From Oligoflexia bacterium (lineage in GTDB: Bacteria > Bdellovibrionota > JAFGOL01): a stretch of DNA of 14,898 nucleotides. The notes below the pieces were generated by a model that worked only from the letters and a program-made list of their open reading frames with translations, was not told where the DNA came from and did no database searches. Location of the stretch: assembly GCA_016926495.1 (NCBI GenBank), contig JAFGOL010000002.1, positions 1 through 14,898 on the forward strand, read 5' to 3'. A program made the translations under genes and the position numbers. Below are positions 8,042 to 14,898 of this stretch, one piece after another (position 1 is the stretch's first letter; each line of letters starts with the position of its first letter).

Positions 8042-8566
8042 CTATTTTGTATCCGCTATAATAATAAGGGGATTATTTAATAAAACCGGATTCCACCTTA
8101 CATTTTCCATTTCTGAGGCGCCCTTATTCAAAATAATCCTCGGTTTTCCCCCCACTACTCCAAAACTCAGGCTTATTCCCTTTTCAACCAATTCCGGCAT
8201 TGACGTTGAACTCAATATTCTTTTCTGTGAAGTATAGGTTGTAACCTCGGATAATTTTGAAGAATCGACCAGAAATATAACATCCGGTTTATCTACCGGT
8301 AATTTGGCATCAAGTCTAACTTCCTTTACCTTGCTTAAACCTATGGTTTTTTTCAATTCGGCCGCAACGTCCTTCCCGTCCCCCACTATTGCCACAGTAA
8401 CCTGGGGGGAAGAATTTGTATAAAATGCCAGGGCCTTGGCCAGAAAAACCGCCTGCAACTGGGGAGAAAGGGCACCTTCAATTTTTGGCATGGCTGAAGC
8501 AGGCTGGATTACAAACAAAAAAAGCAACGCAAACAGGTAAACAAGTTTACACATACAAATAGTCAT
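8042..8566 (-). CDS. secreted YfiR/DUF4154-like protein, copy B
   Basis: This is a paralogue of copy A with shared blocks FYTNSSPQ, KPDVIFLVDSSK, RILSSTSMPELVEKGISL, GKPRIILN and RWNPVLL in the same order. The start is uncertain. An ATG at 8599 gives 185 residues but a charged stretch before the signal peptide and no ribosome site. I use the ATG at 8566 (174 residues), which yields a compact signal peptide ending QPASA. The next ATG at 8554 is also possible, with AAGGA 13 bases upstream. A candidate promoter overlaps the first codons of the longer version, which supports a downstream start. It is predicted periplasmic and is the first gene of the three-gene sensory operon. The function is inferred from similarity to YfiR-like proteins and from the kinase neighbour. 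Confidence 0.6.
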   Translation of the reverse strand: MTICMCKLVYLFALLFLFVIQPASAMPKIEGALSPQLQAVFLAKALAFYTNSSPQVTVAIVGDGKDVAAELKKTIGLSKVKEVRLDAKLPVDKPDVIFLVDSSKLSEVTTYTSQKRILSSTSMPELVEKGISLSFGVVGGKPRIILNKGASEMENVRWNPVLLNNPLIIIADTK

Positions 8567-8589
8567 ATCCTTGTTGAATTCATAAAGAA

Positions 8590-8617
8590 ATATTAACATA
8601 CTGATATTTCAGTGCAA
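8590..8617 (-). promoter_or_regulatory. candidate promoter of the YfiR-like/kinase operon
   Basis: On the minus strand TTGCAC (8617-8612) and TAATAT (8595-8590) are separated by 16 bases. This predicts a start of transcription near 8583, just upstream of the ATGs at 8566 and 8554 and downstream of the ATG at 8599. Confidence 0.35.
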
Positions 8618-8662
8618 AGGTTTCTTTTTTAAAAAAACCCGCAGTGCCAAAAAACTATCTGG

Positions 8663-8701
8663 CAAATACAGAGGGTGAACCTGTAACACCCCCTGTATTT
8701 G
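8663..8701 (-). terminator. inverted repeat, probable ppdK terminator
   Basis: A 13-base stem with one mismatch (arms 8663-8675 and 8689-8701; outer nine pairs CAAATACAG/CTGTATTTG, inner GGG/CCC) encloses a 13-base loop. It lies 15 bases after the ppdK stop. On the minus strand the nearest T-run after the stem (six T) is separated by seven bases, and another T-run precedes the stem, so it is an imperfect intrinsic terminator. It lies between ppdK and the YfiR-like operon, where a terminator is expected. Confidence 0.45.
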
Positions 8702-8716
8702 TAAAAAAATCAGATA

Positions 8717-11368
8717 TTAACTCATCAAATTGGCATGAGCAGCCGCAAGCCTTGCTACAGGCACCCTGTAAGGAGAACAACTTACATAATCAAGTCCGAG
8801 TTTGTGGCAGAAGATCACGCTCTGAGGCTCGCCTCCGTGTTCTCCGCAAATACCCAGCTTTATGTTTTTCCTTGTTTTTCTTCCTTTCTCGATGCTGATC
8901 TTCATAAGTTCACCCACGCCTTCCTGATCTATACTTACAAAAGGATCTACCGAATAAATCTTTTTATTGACGTAGTCCGGCAGAAAATTGCCTGAATCAT
9001 CCCTGCTGAGCCCCATAGTGGTTTGAGTAAGATCGTTTGTACCGAACGAGAAAAATTCAGCTTCTTCGGCTATTCTGTCGGATGTTATAGCAGCACGCGG
9101 AAGCTCTATCATTGTCCCTATCATGTACTTAAGATTAACGCCGTTTTTATCCATGGTCTTTTTAATTTCAGCCTCGGAATATTCCTTGATAATGGCAAGC
9201 TCTTCTTTTTTGCCTACAAGCGGTATCATTATCTCGGGTACTATTTCCATCTTTTCATTTTTCACAAGTTCGCAAGCGGCTTCTATTATCGCCCTCACCT
9301 GCATTTTGTATATTTCGGGATAGCTAATGCCGAGCCTGCATCCCCTGTGACCCAGCATCGGGTTAAATTCGTGCAGGGAAGCGGACTTGCTTTTAAGCAT
9401 ATCAATAGGCACGTCCATGTTCCTTGCTACTTCTTCCAGCTCAGCGTCCGTATGAGGTAAAAACTCATGCAACGGGGGATCAAGAAGCCTTATTGTCACG
9501 GGAAGCCCCTTCATCTCCCTGAAAATACCGACAAAATCCTGTTTCTGCATGGGCTCAAGCTTTGCAAGGGCCTTTTCCCTCTCTTCCAGGCTTGAAGACA
9601 GTATCATTTCCCTTACCGCTACAACCCTGTCACCCTCAAAAAACATGTGCTCTGTCCTGCAAAGGCCAATACCTTCTGCTCCGAACTTCCTTGCGACACT
9701 GCTGTCGTGGGGAGTATCAGCGTTTGTCCTTACTTTGAGTTTCCTGTATTTATCCGCAAGGTCCATAATTTTGCCGAAATCCCCGCTGAGCTCGGGCGTT
9801 ATTTTTCCAACGTTACCGTCGTAAACTTCCCCGTTTGAGCCGTTAAGGGTGATAATATCGCCCTCTTTGTATGTTTTGCCAGAAACGCTCATGGTTTTTC
9901 CGCTCAATTTAATCTGGCCGCAACCGGCTACACAGCATTTACCCATGCCCCTTGCGACAACGGCAGCGTGGGAAGTCATGCCTCCGAGCGCTGTAAGAAT
10001 TCCCTGTGCGGCAACCATGCCCTTGATATCCTCAGGACTTGTTTCGTGCCTTACCAGGATAACTTTTTTGCCTGCCGAAGCCCATTCGTCGGCGTCCTGT
10101 GCCGTAAAAACGATCTGGCCCGTGGCAGCGCCGGGTGAAGCGGGAAGTCCCTTGGCAATAAGCGTCTTAGACGCCTTGGGGTCTATCATGGGGTGCAGCA
10201 ACTGGTCGACCTGCTCGGGAGCAACCCTGAGCACAGCCTCCTTTTCATTTATAAGTTTCTCATTAAGCATGTCGCAAGCGATTTTCACAGCGGCCATTGC
10301 CGTCCTTTTTCCGTTTCTTGTCTGCAACATGTATAACTTGTTTTTTTCCACCGTAAATTCTATGTCCTGCATATCCTTGTAATGCTTTTCCAGGATATCA
10401 AAAACATTCGCAAGCTGCTTGTATACCGCCGGCATTACCTCTTCCATTGAAGGAAGGGGATTATCCGGATCGACACTGTCTTTATTAACAGGCTGGGGGG
10501 TTCTGATGCCGGCAACGACGTCCTCACCCTGGGCGTTAATCAAAAACTCGCCGTAATATTTATTCTCGCCGGTAGACGGGTTTCTTGTAAAGGCAACTCC
10601 TGTCGCACAATCCTCGCCCATATTTCCGAAGACCATGGCCTGGACGTTTACGGCTGTTCCCCAGTCGTCCGAAAATCCGTGCATCCTTCTGTATATGCAT
10701 GCCCTTTCATTATTCCATGAACCGAAAACGGCCGAAATAGCTCCGATAAGTTGCTGCATTGGGTCTTCGGGAAAATCGCTTTTCATTTTTTCCCTGTACT
10801 TCGCCTTGAAATCAGCGACCATCTGCTTAAGATCGGCAGCCGTAAGCTCCGTATCATTTTTTACGCCCTTCTTTTCCTTCGTGCCCGTAAGTATATGCTC
10901 AAGTATTTCAGGGTTCATTCCCATAACGACGTTGGAATACATCTGGATGAATCTTCTGTAGGCGTCATAGGCAAACCTTTCGTTACCTGTAGCGCCGATC
11001 AGTCCTTTCAGGGTGTTTTCGTTCAATCCCAGGTTCAACACGGTATCCATCATCCCCGGCATCGAAACCCTTGCGCCGGAGCGTACGGAAACCAGCAGGG
11101 GATTATTTGCATCACCGAACTTTTTCCCTGTATCTTTTTCCACTTTTGCCAAAGCTTCCCTTATCTCCTTAAGAAGTGAATCACTGATCTTTTTTCCCTG
11201 TTTGTAATACTCGATACACATCTCGGTTGTAATAGTAAAACCCGGAGGCACTGGCAACCCTATCTTCGTCATTTCCGCAAGATTAGCTCCCTTGCCGCCA
11301 AGAAGATTTTTGTTTCCGGCTTCGCCCTCAGTCTTACTACCAAAGAAAAATACATTCTTACTACTCAT
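8717..11368 (-). CDS. ppdK: pyruvate, phosphate dikinase
   Basis: This enzyme interconverts pyruvate + ATP + phosphate with phosphoenolpyruvate + AMP + pyrophosphate in the cytoplasm, serving gluconeogenesis or PPi-linked glycolysis. The 883-residue length is the full family size. The N-terminal ATP-grasp domain opens with LLGGKGANLAEM (22-33) and includes VSVRSGARVSMPGMMDT. The swivelling phosphohistidine domain has GGMTSHAAVVARGMG with His467. The C-terminal TIM barrel has GIGLCRTEHMFF, FGTNDLTQTTMGLSRDD and GICGEHGGEP with the catalytic acid Cys841. It lies 14 bases after glyQS. The Shine-Dalgarno AAGGAG includes the glyQS stop codon (TAAGGAG), 10 bases before the start, so the two genes are probably cotranscribed and coupled. 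No PPDK regulatory kinase gene is visible nearby. Confidence 0.98.
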   Translation of the reverse strand: MSSKNVFFFGSKTEGEAGNKNLLGGKGANLAEMTKIGLPVPPGFTITTEMCIEYYKQGKKISDSLLKEIREALAKVEKDTGKKFGDANNPLLVSVRSGARVSMPGMMDTVLNLGLNENTLKGLIGATGNERFAYDAYRRFIQMYSNVVMGMNPEILEHILTGTKEKKGVKNDTELTAADLKQMVADFKAKYREKMKSDFPEDPMQQLIGAISAVFGSWNNERACIYRRMHGFSDDWGTAVNVQAMVFGNMGEDCATGVAFTRNPSTGENKYYGEFLINAQGEDVVAGIRTPQPVNKDSVDPDNPLPSMEEVMPAVYKQLANVFDILEKHYKDMQDIEFTVEKNKLYMLQTRNGKRTAMAAVKIACDMLNEKLINEKEAVLRVAPEQVDQLLHPMIDPKASKTLIAKGLPASPGAATGQIVFTAQDADEWASAGKKVILVRHETSPEDIKGMVAAQGILTALGGMTSHAAVVARGMGKCCVAGCGQIKLSGKTMSVSGKTYKEGDIITLNGSNGEVYDGNVGKITPELSGDFGKIMDLADKYRKLKVRTNADTPHDSSVARKFGAEGIGLCRTEHMFFEGDRVVAVREMILSSSLEEREKALAKLEPMQKQDFVGIFREMKGLPVTIRLLDPPLHEFLPHTDAELEEVARNMDVPIDMLKSKSASLHEFNPMLGHRGCRLGISYPEIYKMQVRAIIEAACELVKNEKMEIVPEIMIPLVGKKEELAIIKEYSEAEIKKTMDKNGVNLKYMIGTMIELPRAAITSDRIAEEAEFFSFGTNDLTQTTMGLSRDDSGNFLPDYVNKKIYSVDPFVSIDQEGVGELMKISIEKGRKTRKNIKLGICGEHGGEPQSVIFCHKLGLDYVSCSPYRVPVARLAAAHANLMS

Positions 11369-11382
11369 TTTAAAACATCTCC

Positions 11383-12690
11383 TTAATTTTGATTTCTAAA
11401 ATTGTCCTTTAGATATTTGACTAAACTTTCCACAGGAATCCTTTCCTGAGTCATTAAATCCCTGTCCCTTACCGTGACCTTTTTATCCTCCAGTGACTCA
11501 AAGTCAATAGTTACGCAATACGGAGTTCCTATTTCATCCTGTCTCCTGTACCTTTTGCCTATTGATCCAGTAAAGTCAATCTGCATATTGAAATCGGTTT
11601 CATTATATACGTTATCGTAAATTTCCTTAGCGTAAGCGACCAGAGGCTCCTTTTTCATCAACGGAAGTATCGCAAGCTTAACCGGCGCAAGGTCCTTGTG
11701 AAATTTCATCACAATCCTCTCGTTTTCCGTGTCCTCCCAATATGAGTCAACAAGGGAAACCAGCAAAAACCTGTCGCATCCGGCCGAGGTTTCGATAATA
11801 TACGGTATATACTTTTCACCGCTGATTTCATCGGTATAATTAAGATTTTTACCCGAATACTCCATGTGTCTTTTAAGATCAAAATCCGTGCGGTTATGAA
11901 TACCCTCAAATTCCTGCCAGCCGATTGGAAATTCATACTGAATATCATAAGCAACCTTTGCGTAGTGCGCGAGTTCACCCTCGCCGTGCTGATGAAACCT
12001 TAGCTTGCCTTCCGTTATTCCGTGCCGCCTGTAAAAATCCATGCGGGTGTTCATCCAGTATTCCATCCACTTGTCATCCTCTCCGGGCTTAACAAAAAAC
12101 TGCATCTCCATTTGCTCAAATTCCCTTGTACGGAATATAAAATTTCCGGGGGTTATTTCATTCCTGAACGCCTTACCGATTTGCGCTATACCGAACGGCA
12201 CCCTCATTCTCATGGTTGTCTGCACGTTAAGGAAATTCACATATATTCCCTGTGCCGTTTCAGGACGTAAAAAAACCGTTGACGCCGCGTCCTCGACAGG
12301 TCCCATAAAAGTTTTGAACATAAGATTGAATGAACGGGCGTCCGTAAGTTCGCCGCCGCAGGCCGGGCACTTGCCCTTTTCGTCTATGGCGTCTTCCCTG
12401 AACCTCTGCCTGCATTTTTTGCAATCAACAAGGGGATCCGTGAAGTTCTCGACATGGCCCGATGCCTCCCACACCCGCGGATGCATTAATATCGAGCTGT
12501 CAATACCCACGATATCGGACCTGCATGTCATTTCCTTCCACCACAGGTCCTTAATATTACGCTTTAATTCAACACCGAGCGGGCCGTAATCCCAGCAACT
12601 GTTGATACCGCCGTATATTTCCGAACTTTGAAAAACAAAACCTCTTCTTTTACAGAGTGAAACGAGTTTTGAAAGATCATCGACTGCCAT
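11383..12690 (-). CDS. glyQS: glycyl-tRNA synthetase, dimeric eukaryote/archaeal-like type
   Basis: This class II synthetase charges tRNA-Gly with glycine. It is the single-chain alpha2 type, not the two-subunit alpha/beta form. The start reads [20 protein letters not shown], typical of this type. A zinc-binding knuckle has Cys90, Cys93, Cys108 and Cys111. Motif 2 is [17 protein letters not shown] (175-191), followed by EMQFF. Motif 3 is [14 protein letters not shown] with Arg307. The anticodon-binding domain occupies about 325-435. At 435 residues it is at the short end for the type but has all core motifs. GGAG lies about 9 bases before the ATG and a TTGACT-17-TTAAAT promoter precedes it. 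The leader is too short for a T-box riboswitch. Confidence 0.97.
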   Translation of the reverse strand: MAVDDLSKLVSLCKRRGFVFQSSEIYGGINSCWDYGPLGVELKRNIKDLWWKEMTCRSDIVGIDSSILMHPRVWEASGHVENFTDPLVDCKKCRQRFREDAIDEKGKCPACGGELTDARSFNLMFKTFMGPVEDAASTVFLRPETAQGIYVNFLNVQTTMRMRVPFGIAQIGKAFRNEITPGNFIFRTREFEQMEMQFFVKPGEDDKWMEYWMNTRMDFYRRHGITEGKLRFHQHGEGELAHYAKVAYDIQYEFPIGWQEFEGIHNRTDFDLKRHMEYSGKNLNYTDEISGEKYIPYIIETSAGCDRFLLVSLVDSYWEDTENERIVMKFHKDLAPVKLAILPLMKKEPLVAYAKEIYDNVYNETDFNMQIDFTGSIGKRYRRQDEIGTPYCVTIDFESLEDKKVTVRDRDLMTQERIPVESLVKYLKDNFRNQN

Positions 12691-12730
12691 AACAAATTCT
12701 CCGGATTCAGGAATATTAAAAACGGTGCCG

Positions 12731-12759
12731 ATTTAAGTCCCAAAATAGCTATTAGTCAA
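12731..12759 (-). promoter_or_regulatory. candidate promoter of glyQS-ppdK
   Basis: On the minus strand TTGACT (12759-12754) and TTAAAT (12736-12731) are separated by 17 bases. It lies in the 80-base dapF-glyQS gap, predicting a leader of about 34 bases that carries the GGAG ribosome site. Confidence 0.45.
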
Positions 12760-12770
12760 TAAAATTTAAC

Positions 12771-13568
12771 TCAGGGCAAACTGTAAGAACCATCGAAAAC
12801 ATAATTGGCGGTACCTGTCAATTTAACCAACCCATCCCCGTCAATCTCCACGGTCACACTGCCGCCGGGCATTGATACTTTGACCTTTTCCGCACAGCAA
12901 CCGCTTTTAACGGCGACAATACCGCCCGCGCACGCGCCGCTCCCGCAGGCAAGAGTTTCGCCCACACCCCTTTCCCATACGCGCAATTCAATATTGTTCC
13001 GGTCAACTACCTTAACAAATTCCACATTGGTCCTTTCCGGGAACCTTTTATGAAATTCGAATGCCCGTCCCAGATGAATGATTTCAATATCATCATATCT
13101 ATCCACAAAAATAACGGCATGCGGGTTCCCTATGTCGACAGGCGTAAATTCAACGCCTTTACCGTCAATAACCAGCGTTTCAGCAGGACCTGTCTCGGCG
13201 GTACCCATGTTTATCGTAACCTCGTCATTACCGACCCAGGCTTCCGCGAACCTGTTGGAATCCTTTAAAAATATGCCGAAGCTTTTTCCGTCGGTATACC
13301 CCCTGTCGTATGCCAGCCGGGCTACGCACCTTAAACCGTTTCCGCACATACCTGCTTCACTGCCGTCGCTATTAAAAATTCTCGCGCACAACACGTCATT
13401 TTCGATACCAATAAATATCACGCCGTCAGACCCTATGCCGAAATTGCGGTTACACATAATGGGGATACTGTCTTTTAATTCGTCGATAACAATATCGCTG
13501 TTTTCCACAAGATCTATATAGATATAGTCATTGCCCAGACCTTCCATTTTTGTAAAAGGTATTTTCAT
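12771..13568 (-). CDS. dapF: diaminopimelate epimerase
   Basis: This cofactor-independent epimerase converts LL- to meso-diaminopimelate for peptidoglycan and lysine synthesis. The 265-residue length is normal. The N-terminus (FTKMEGLGNDYIYID) and both cysteine motifs of the two-base mechanism are intact: SEAGMCGNGLRCVARLA with Cys75 and ETLACGSGACAGG with Cys208. NRNFGIGSDGVIFI and the DIGNPHAVIFV segment bind substrate. The start codon overlaps the stop of the OsmC-like gene (ATGA) and there is no convincing Shine-Dalgarno, so translation is probably coupled to that gene. It is followed by glyQS after an 80-base gap. Presence of this gene implies a DAP-type cell wall or lysine pathway. Confidence 0.97.
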   Translation of the reverse strand: MKIPFTKMEGLGNDYIYIDLVENSDIVIDELKDSIPIMCNRNFGIGSDGVIFIGIENDVLCARIFNSDGSEAGMCGNGLRCVARLAYDRGYTDGKSFGIFLKDSNRFAEAWVGNDEVTINMGTAETGPAETLVIDGKGVEFTPVDIGNPHAVIFVDRYDDIEIIHLGRAFEFHKRFPERTNVEFVKVVDRNNIELRVWERGVGETLACGSGACAGGIVAVKSGCCAEKVKVSMPGGSVTVEIDGDGLVKLTGTANYVFDGSYSLP

Positions 13569-13954
13569 ATAACGTTTGCCCTGAACACAGGCTTGTTCTC
13601 TATCACTTTTTTTATGGTACAGCCCTCAGCGGCCTTTAAAACCGCCTTTTTGTACTTTTCGGGAAAATTTTCGGCAAAGGATATATTAAGATCAAACGTC
13701 ACATCAAGCTTGTTATCGGGGTTCCTTGTAACAGTCTGGCTGATGCCGACAAGCTCAGAAGGGATGTCCCGCTTCCTGCAAAAAGCGTTTATATAGTGAG
13801 CCGCGCACATGCCCAGAGACGCGCAAAAAATCTCAAAAGGAGTGGGAGCAGTATCGTCGCCCCCGTCTTTAACAGACTGGTCGGTATTTATAACATGACT
13901 GCCGATTTGGGCAGATACCCTAAAATTATCATTAATATTTATTTTAATATCCAT
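13565..13954 (-). CDS. OsmC/Ohr family protein
   Basis: This 129-residue protein is of the OsmC-like fold, whose members are thiol-dependent (hydro)peroxidases, although many short members have no proven substrate. The family core is visible: APTPFEIFCASLGMCAAHY with Cys50 at the expected first reactive position, and KAAEGCTIKKVIE with Cys112 at the second, so the redox pair is intact. An extra Cys44 lies beside the first. The N-terminal strands (MDIKININDNFRVSAQIG) are typical of the short YhfA-like branch. The start has no Shine-Dalgarno, but a TTTACA-17-TATATA promoter ends six bases before it. Its stop overlaps the dapF start. There is no obvious metabolic link to dapF. Confidence 0.85.
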   Translation of the reverse strand: MDIKININDNFRVSAQIGSHVINTDQSVKDGGDDTAPTPFEIFCASLGMCAAHYINAFCRKRDIPSELVGISQTVTRNPDNKLDVTFDLNISFAENFPEKYKKAVLKAAEGCTIKKVIENKPVFRANVI

Positions 13955-13960
13955 GCCGCA

Positions 13961-13989
13961 TATATAACAAATAAACCGTATTTTGTAAA
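13961..13989 (-). promoter_or_regulatory. promoter of the OsmC-like/dapF pair, possibly leaderless
   Basis: On the minus strand TTTACA (13989-13984), a 17-base spacer and TATATA (13966-13961) end six bases before the ATG at 13954. The predicted transcription start falls on or next to the start codon, which has no ribosome binding site. Confidence 0.45.
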
Positions 13990-14047
13990 AAAATTAGACA
14001 GCTGCATATATTATTTTGAAAAACCGTTCAGGCCGTCAGGGCGTCTT

Positions 14048-14076
14048 TTGATGTAACTATTTGCTTTTATTAAATA
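14048..14076 (+). promoter_or_regulatory. candidate promoter of the secreted Gln/Tyr-rich protein gene
   Basis: TTGATG (14048-14053), a 17-base spacer and TAAATA (14071-14076) lie in the divergent gap. The -10 is a weak match. The predicted leader is about 85 bases. It contains a repeated GCATG/TGCAT motif around 14097-14113 but no riboswitch I can recognise. The remainder of 13955-14167 shows no gene. Confidence 0.3.
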
Positions 14077-14167
14077 TTACAACACGAGCCAGCCTTGGCA
14101 TGTGCATTGCATGATTTCCTTGCAGAACATAATTTCAAACAGCACGCAAATACAGGTGGAGGAGATC

Positions 14168-14869
14168 ATGAAACTTAAAAAAATGGGGTTTTTAAGTGCA
14201 TTATTTGTCGCGTGCATATTCTGCTCAAATCTTGGCGCGGCATATGTAGACGCAAATGCAGGATATGATCCCGATTACGAAGATTTTTACAAAGCAATGG
14301 AGTTAAGACGCCTTCAGCAGGGATATGATCAATACTACGAAACACAGGAAAAACATCACAAGGCGCAAATGGGTCAGGTTGATGCTTACTACTCAAACCA
14401 GGCCAAACTGGATCAGCAGGCGTATAAAGCGCAGGAAACTCTTTTAAATCAGAACAACACGTTCGCCAGGCAGATAAACGAGTATGCTTACAACAGCAGC
14501 ATGCCTTATCTTGTGCAAACGGCAAGCGAGGGCCTTCAGTACAGCGCTGATCAACAGCTTGCAAGGGATAAAAGCGATGAGCGTGCATATACAAAGTATA
14601 TTAAAGATGTGAATAAATATAATACCTGCCTTAACCTGTACAGCATGGGAGGTATCTCCTACAACTGCATGAATATCATGGCAACATTCGAAGAGGCATA
14701 CAGAAACAACAGGAGAACCAACAGGGCGCTGGACACAGCGGGTTTGATGGAGTCAAACGGACAAATCGTGGAGGCGTATGAACGCGCAACATACAGAAGC
14801 AGAATTCCGGCGGAAAACTTCAAGCAGATGATGCTTGAAAGAATGTCAGGATATCTGCAGAACAATTAA
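14168..14869 (+). CDS. secreted Gln/Tyr-rich helical protein of unknown function
   Basis: I do not recognise this 234-residue protein. The ATG at 14168 is chosen because GGAGGAG precedes it at 14158-14164 and the product then starts with a classic signal peptide (MKLKKMGF, hydrophobic core, cleavage near NLGAA/YVD around residue 24-25). An in-frame ATG at 14102 would add 22 residues before the signal. Cys16 or Cys19 could alternatively serve as a lipobox cysteine. The mature part up to about residue 130 is rich in Gln, Tyr, Ala and Lys and looks like long amphipathic helices (ELRRLQQGYDQYYETQEKHH and after). A later segment carries two cysteines 13 residues apart (NTCLNLYSMGGISYNCMN) that could form a disulphide. 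The C-terminal part is Arg-rich. It is predicted periplasmic or surface-exposed. The gene stands alone and diverges from the OsmC-like gene. Confidence 0.75.
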   Translation: MKLKKMGFLSALFVACIFCSNLGAAYVDANAGYDPDYEDFYKAMELRRLQQGYDQYYETQEKHHKAQMGQVDAYYSNQAKLDQQAYKAQETLLNQNNTFARQINEYAYNSSMPYLVQTASEGLQYSADQQLARDKSDERAYTKYIKDVNKYNTCLNLYSMGGISYNCMNIMATFEEAYRNNRRTNRALDTAGLMESNGQIVEAYERATYRSRIPAENFKQMMLERMSGYLQNN

Positions 14870-14880
14870 TTTGTGTAAGT

Positions 14881-14898
14881 GTAAGTAGTTATACTTAC
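14881..14898 (+). terminator. hairpin at the window edge, possible terminator
   Basis: GTAAGT (14881-14886) and ACTTAC (14893-14898) form a six-base stem with a six-base loop, 11 bases after the stop of the secreted protein gene. A second GTAAGT copy sits just upstream at 14875-14880. The window ends at the stem, so a following T-run cannot be seen. Confidence 0.3.

Noticed and set aside
3886..8566. A complete YfiBNR-type c-di-GMP system
   Set aside because: There is no GGDEF/EAL domain and no OmpA-like YfiB in the window; only YfiR-like proteins and a histidine kinase are present.
9849..10382. 177-codon open frame on the plus strand inside ppdK
   Set aside because: Antisense to conserved PPDK motifs, no family resemblance; other long plus-strand frames across 8717-13950 are shadows for the same reason.
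12691..12770. T-box or other riboswitch upstream of glyQS
   Set aside because: The gap is only 80 bases, including a promoter-like element, too short for a T-box leader, and no T-box consensus was seen.

Overview
The window reads as chromosomal DNA of a Gram-negative (diderm) bacterium. The evidence is an outer-membrane/periplasm-style gene set (a lipoprotein-like TatT, a periplasmic TRAP binding protein, several signal peptides), a diaminopimelate pathway gene and a zinc-ribbon, dimeric-type glycyl-tRNA synthetase. Coding DNA has moderate GC and the intergenic DNA is very AT-rich. The TatT-type TRAP transporter (best described in Treponema) and the 7TM-DISM hybrid kinase would fit a spirochaete or a related candidate-phylum lineage, but the sequence alone does not fix the taxon. 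I see no mobile element, CRISPR array, tRNA or rRNA.

Layout: (1) 160-3896, plus strand, is a tightly coupled four-gene operon tatT-dctP-dctQ-dctM encoding a TPR-protein-associated TRAP transporter (TPAT). (2) 3886-8566, minus strand, is a three-gene sensory module: two tandem, clearly paralogous, secreted YfiR/DUF4154-like proteins followed by a 1199-residue receptor kinase (7TMR-DISMED2, seven-helix 7TM-DISM, HisKA-HATPase-REC, then a second HisKA-HATPase-REC). Its last codons overlap the last codons of dctM on the other strand. (3) 8717-13954, minus strand, is a metabolic/housekeeping block: OsmC-like protein, dapF, glyQS and ppdK, with short gaps or overlaps between them. (4) 14168-14869, plus strand, is a small secreted Gln/Tyr-rich protein of unknown function. 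No gene-free stretch exceeds 300 bases; the longest is 13955-14167.

How the genes may work together: the TPAT operon should import a small ligand using the Na+/H+ gradient, with TatT as an accessory ligand-handling lipoprotein. The binding protein has Trp where classical DctP proteins carry the carboxylate-binding Arg, so the cargo may not be a simple organic acid. The sensory module is inferred to let secreted YfiR-like proteins and the periplasmic DISMED2 domain feed one membrane kinase containing two complete kinase cores and two receivers but no output domain. That module is the most unusual thing here. A second theme is two well-spaced sigma70-like promoters whose -10 elements sit only 6-8 bases before start codons lacking a Shine-Dalgarno, which suggests leaderless mRNAs.
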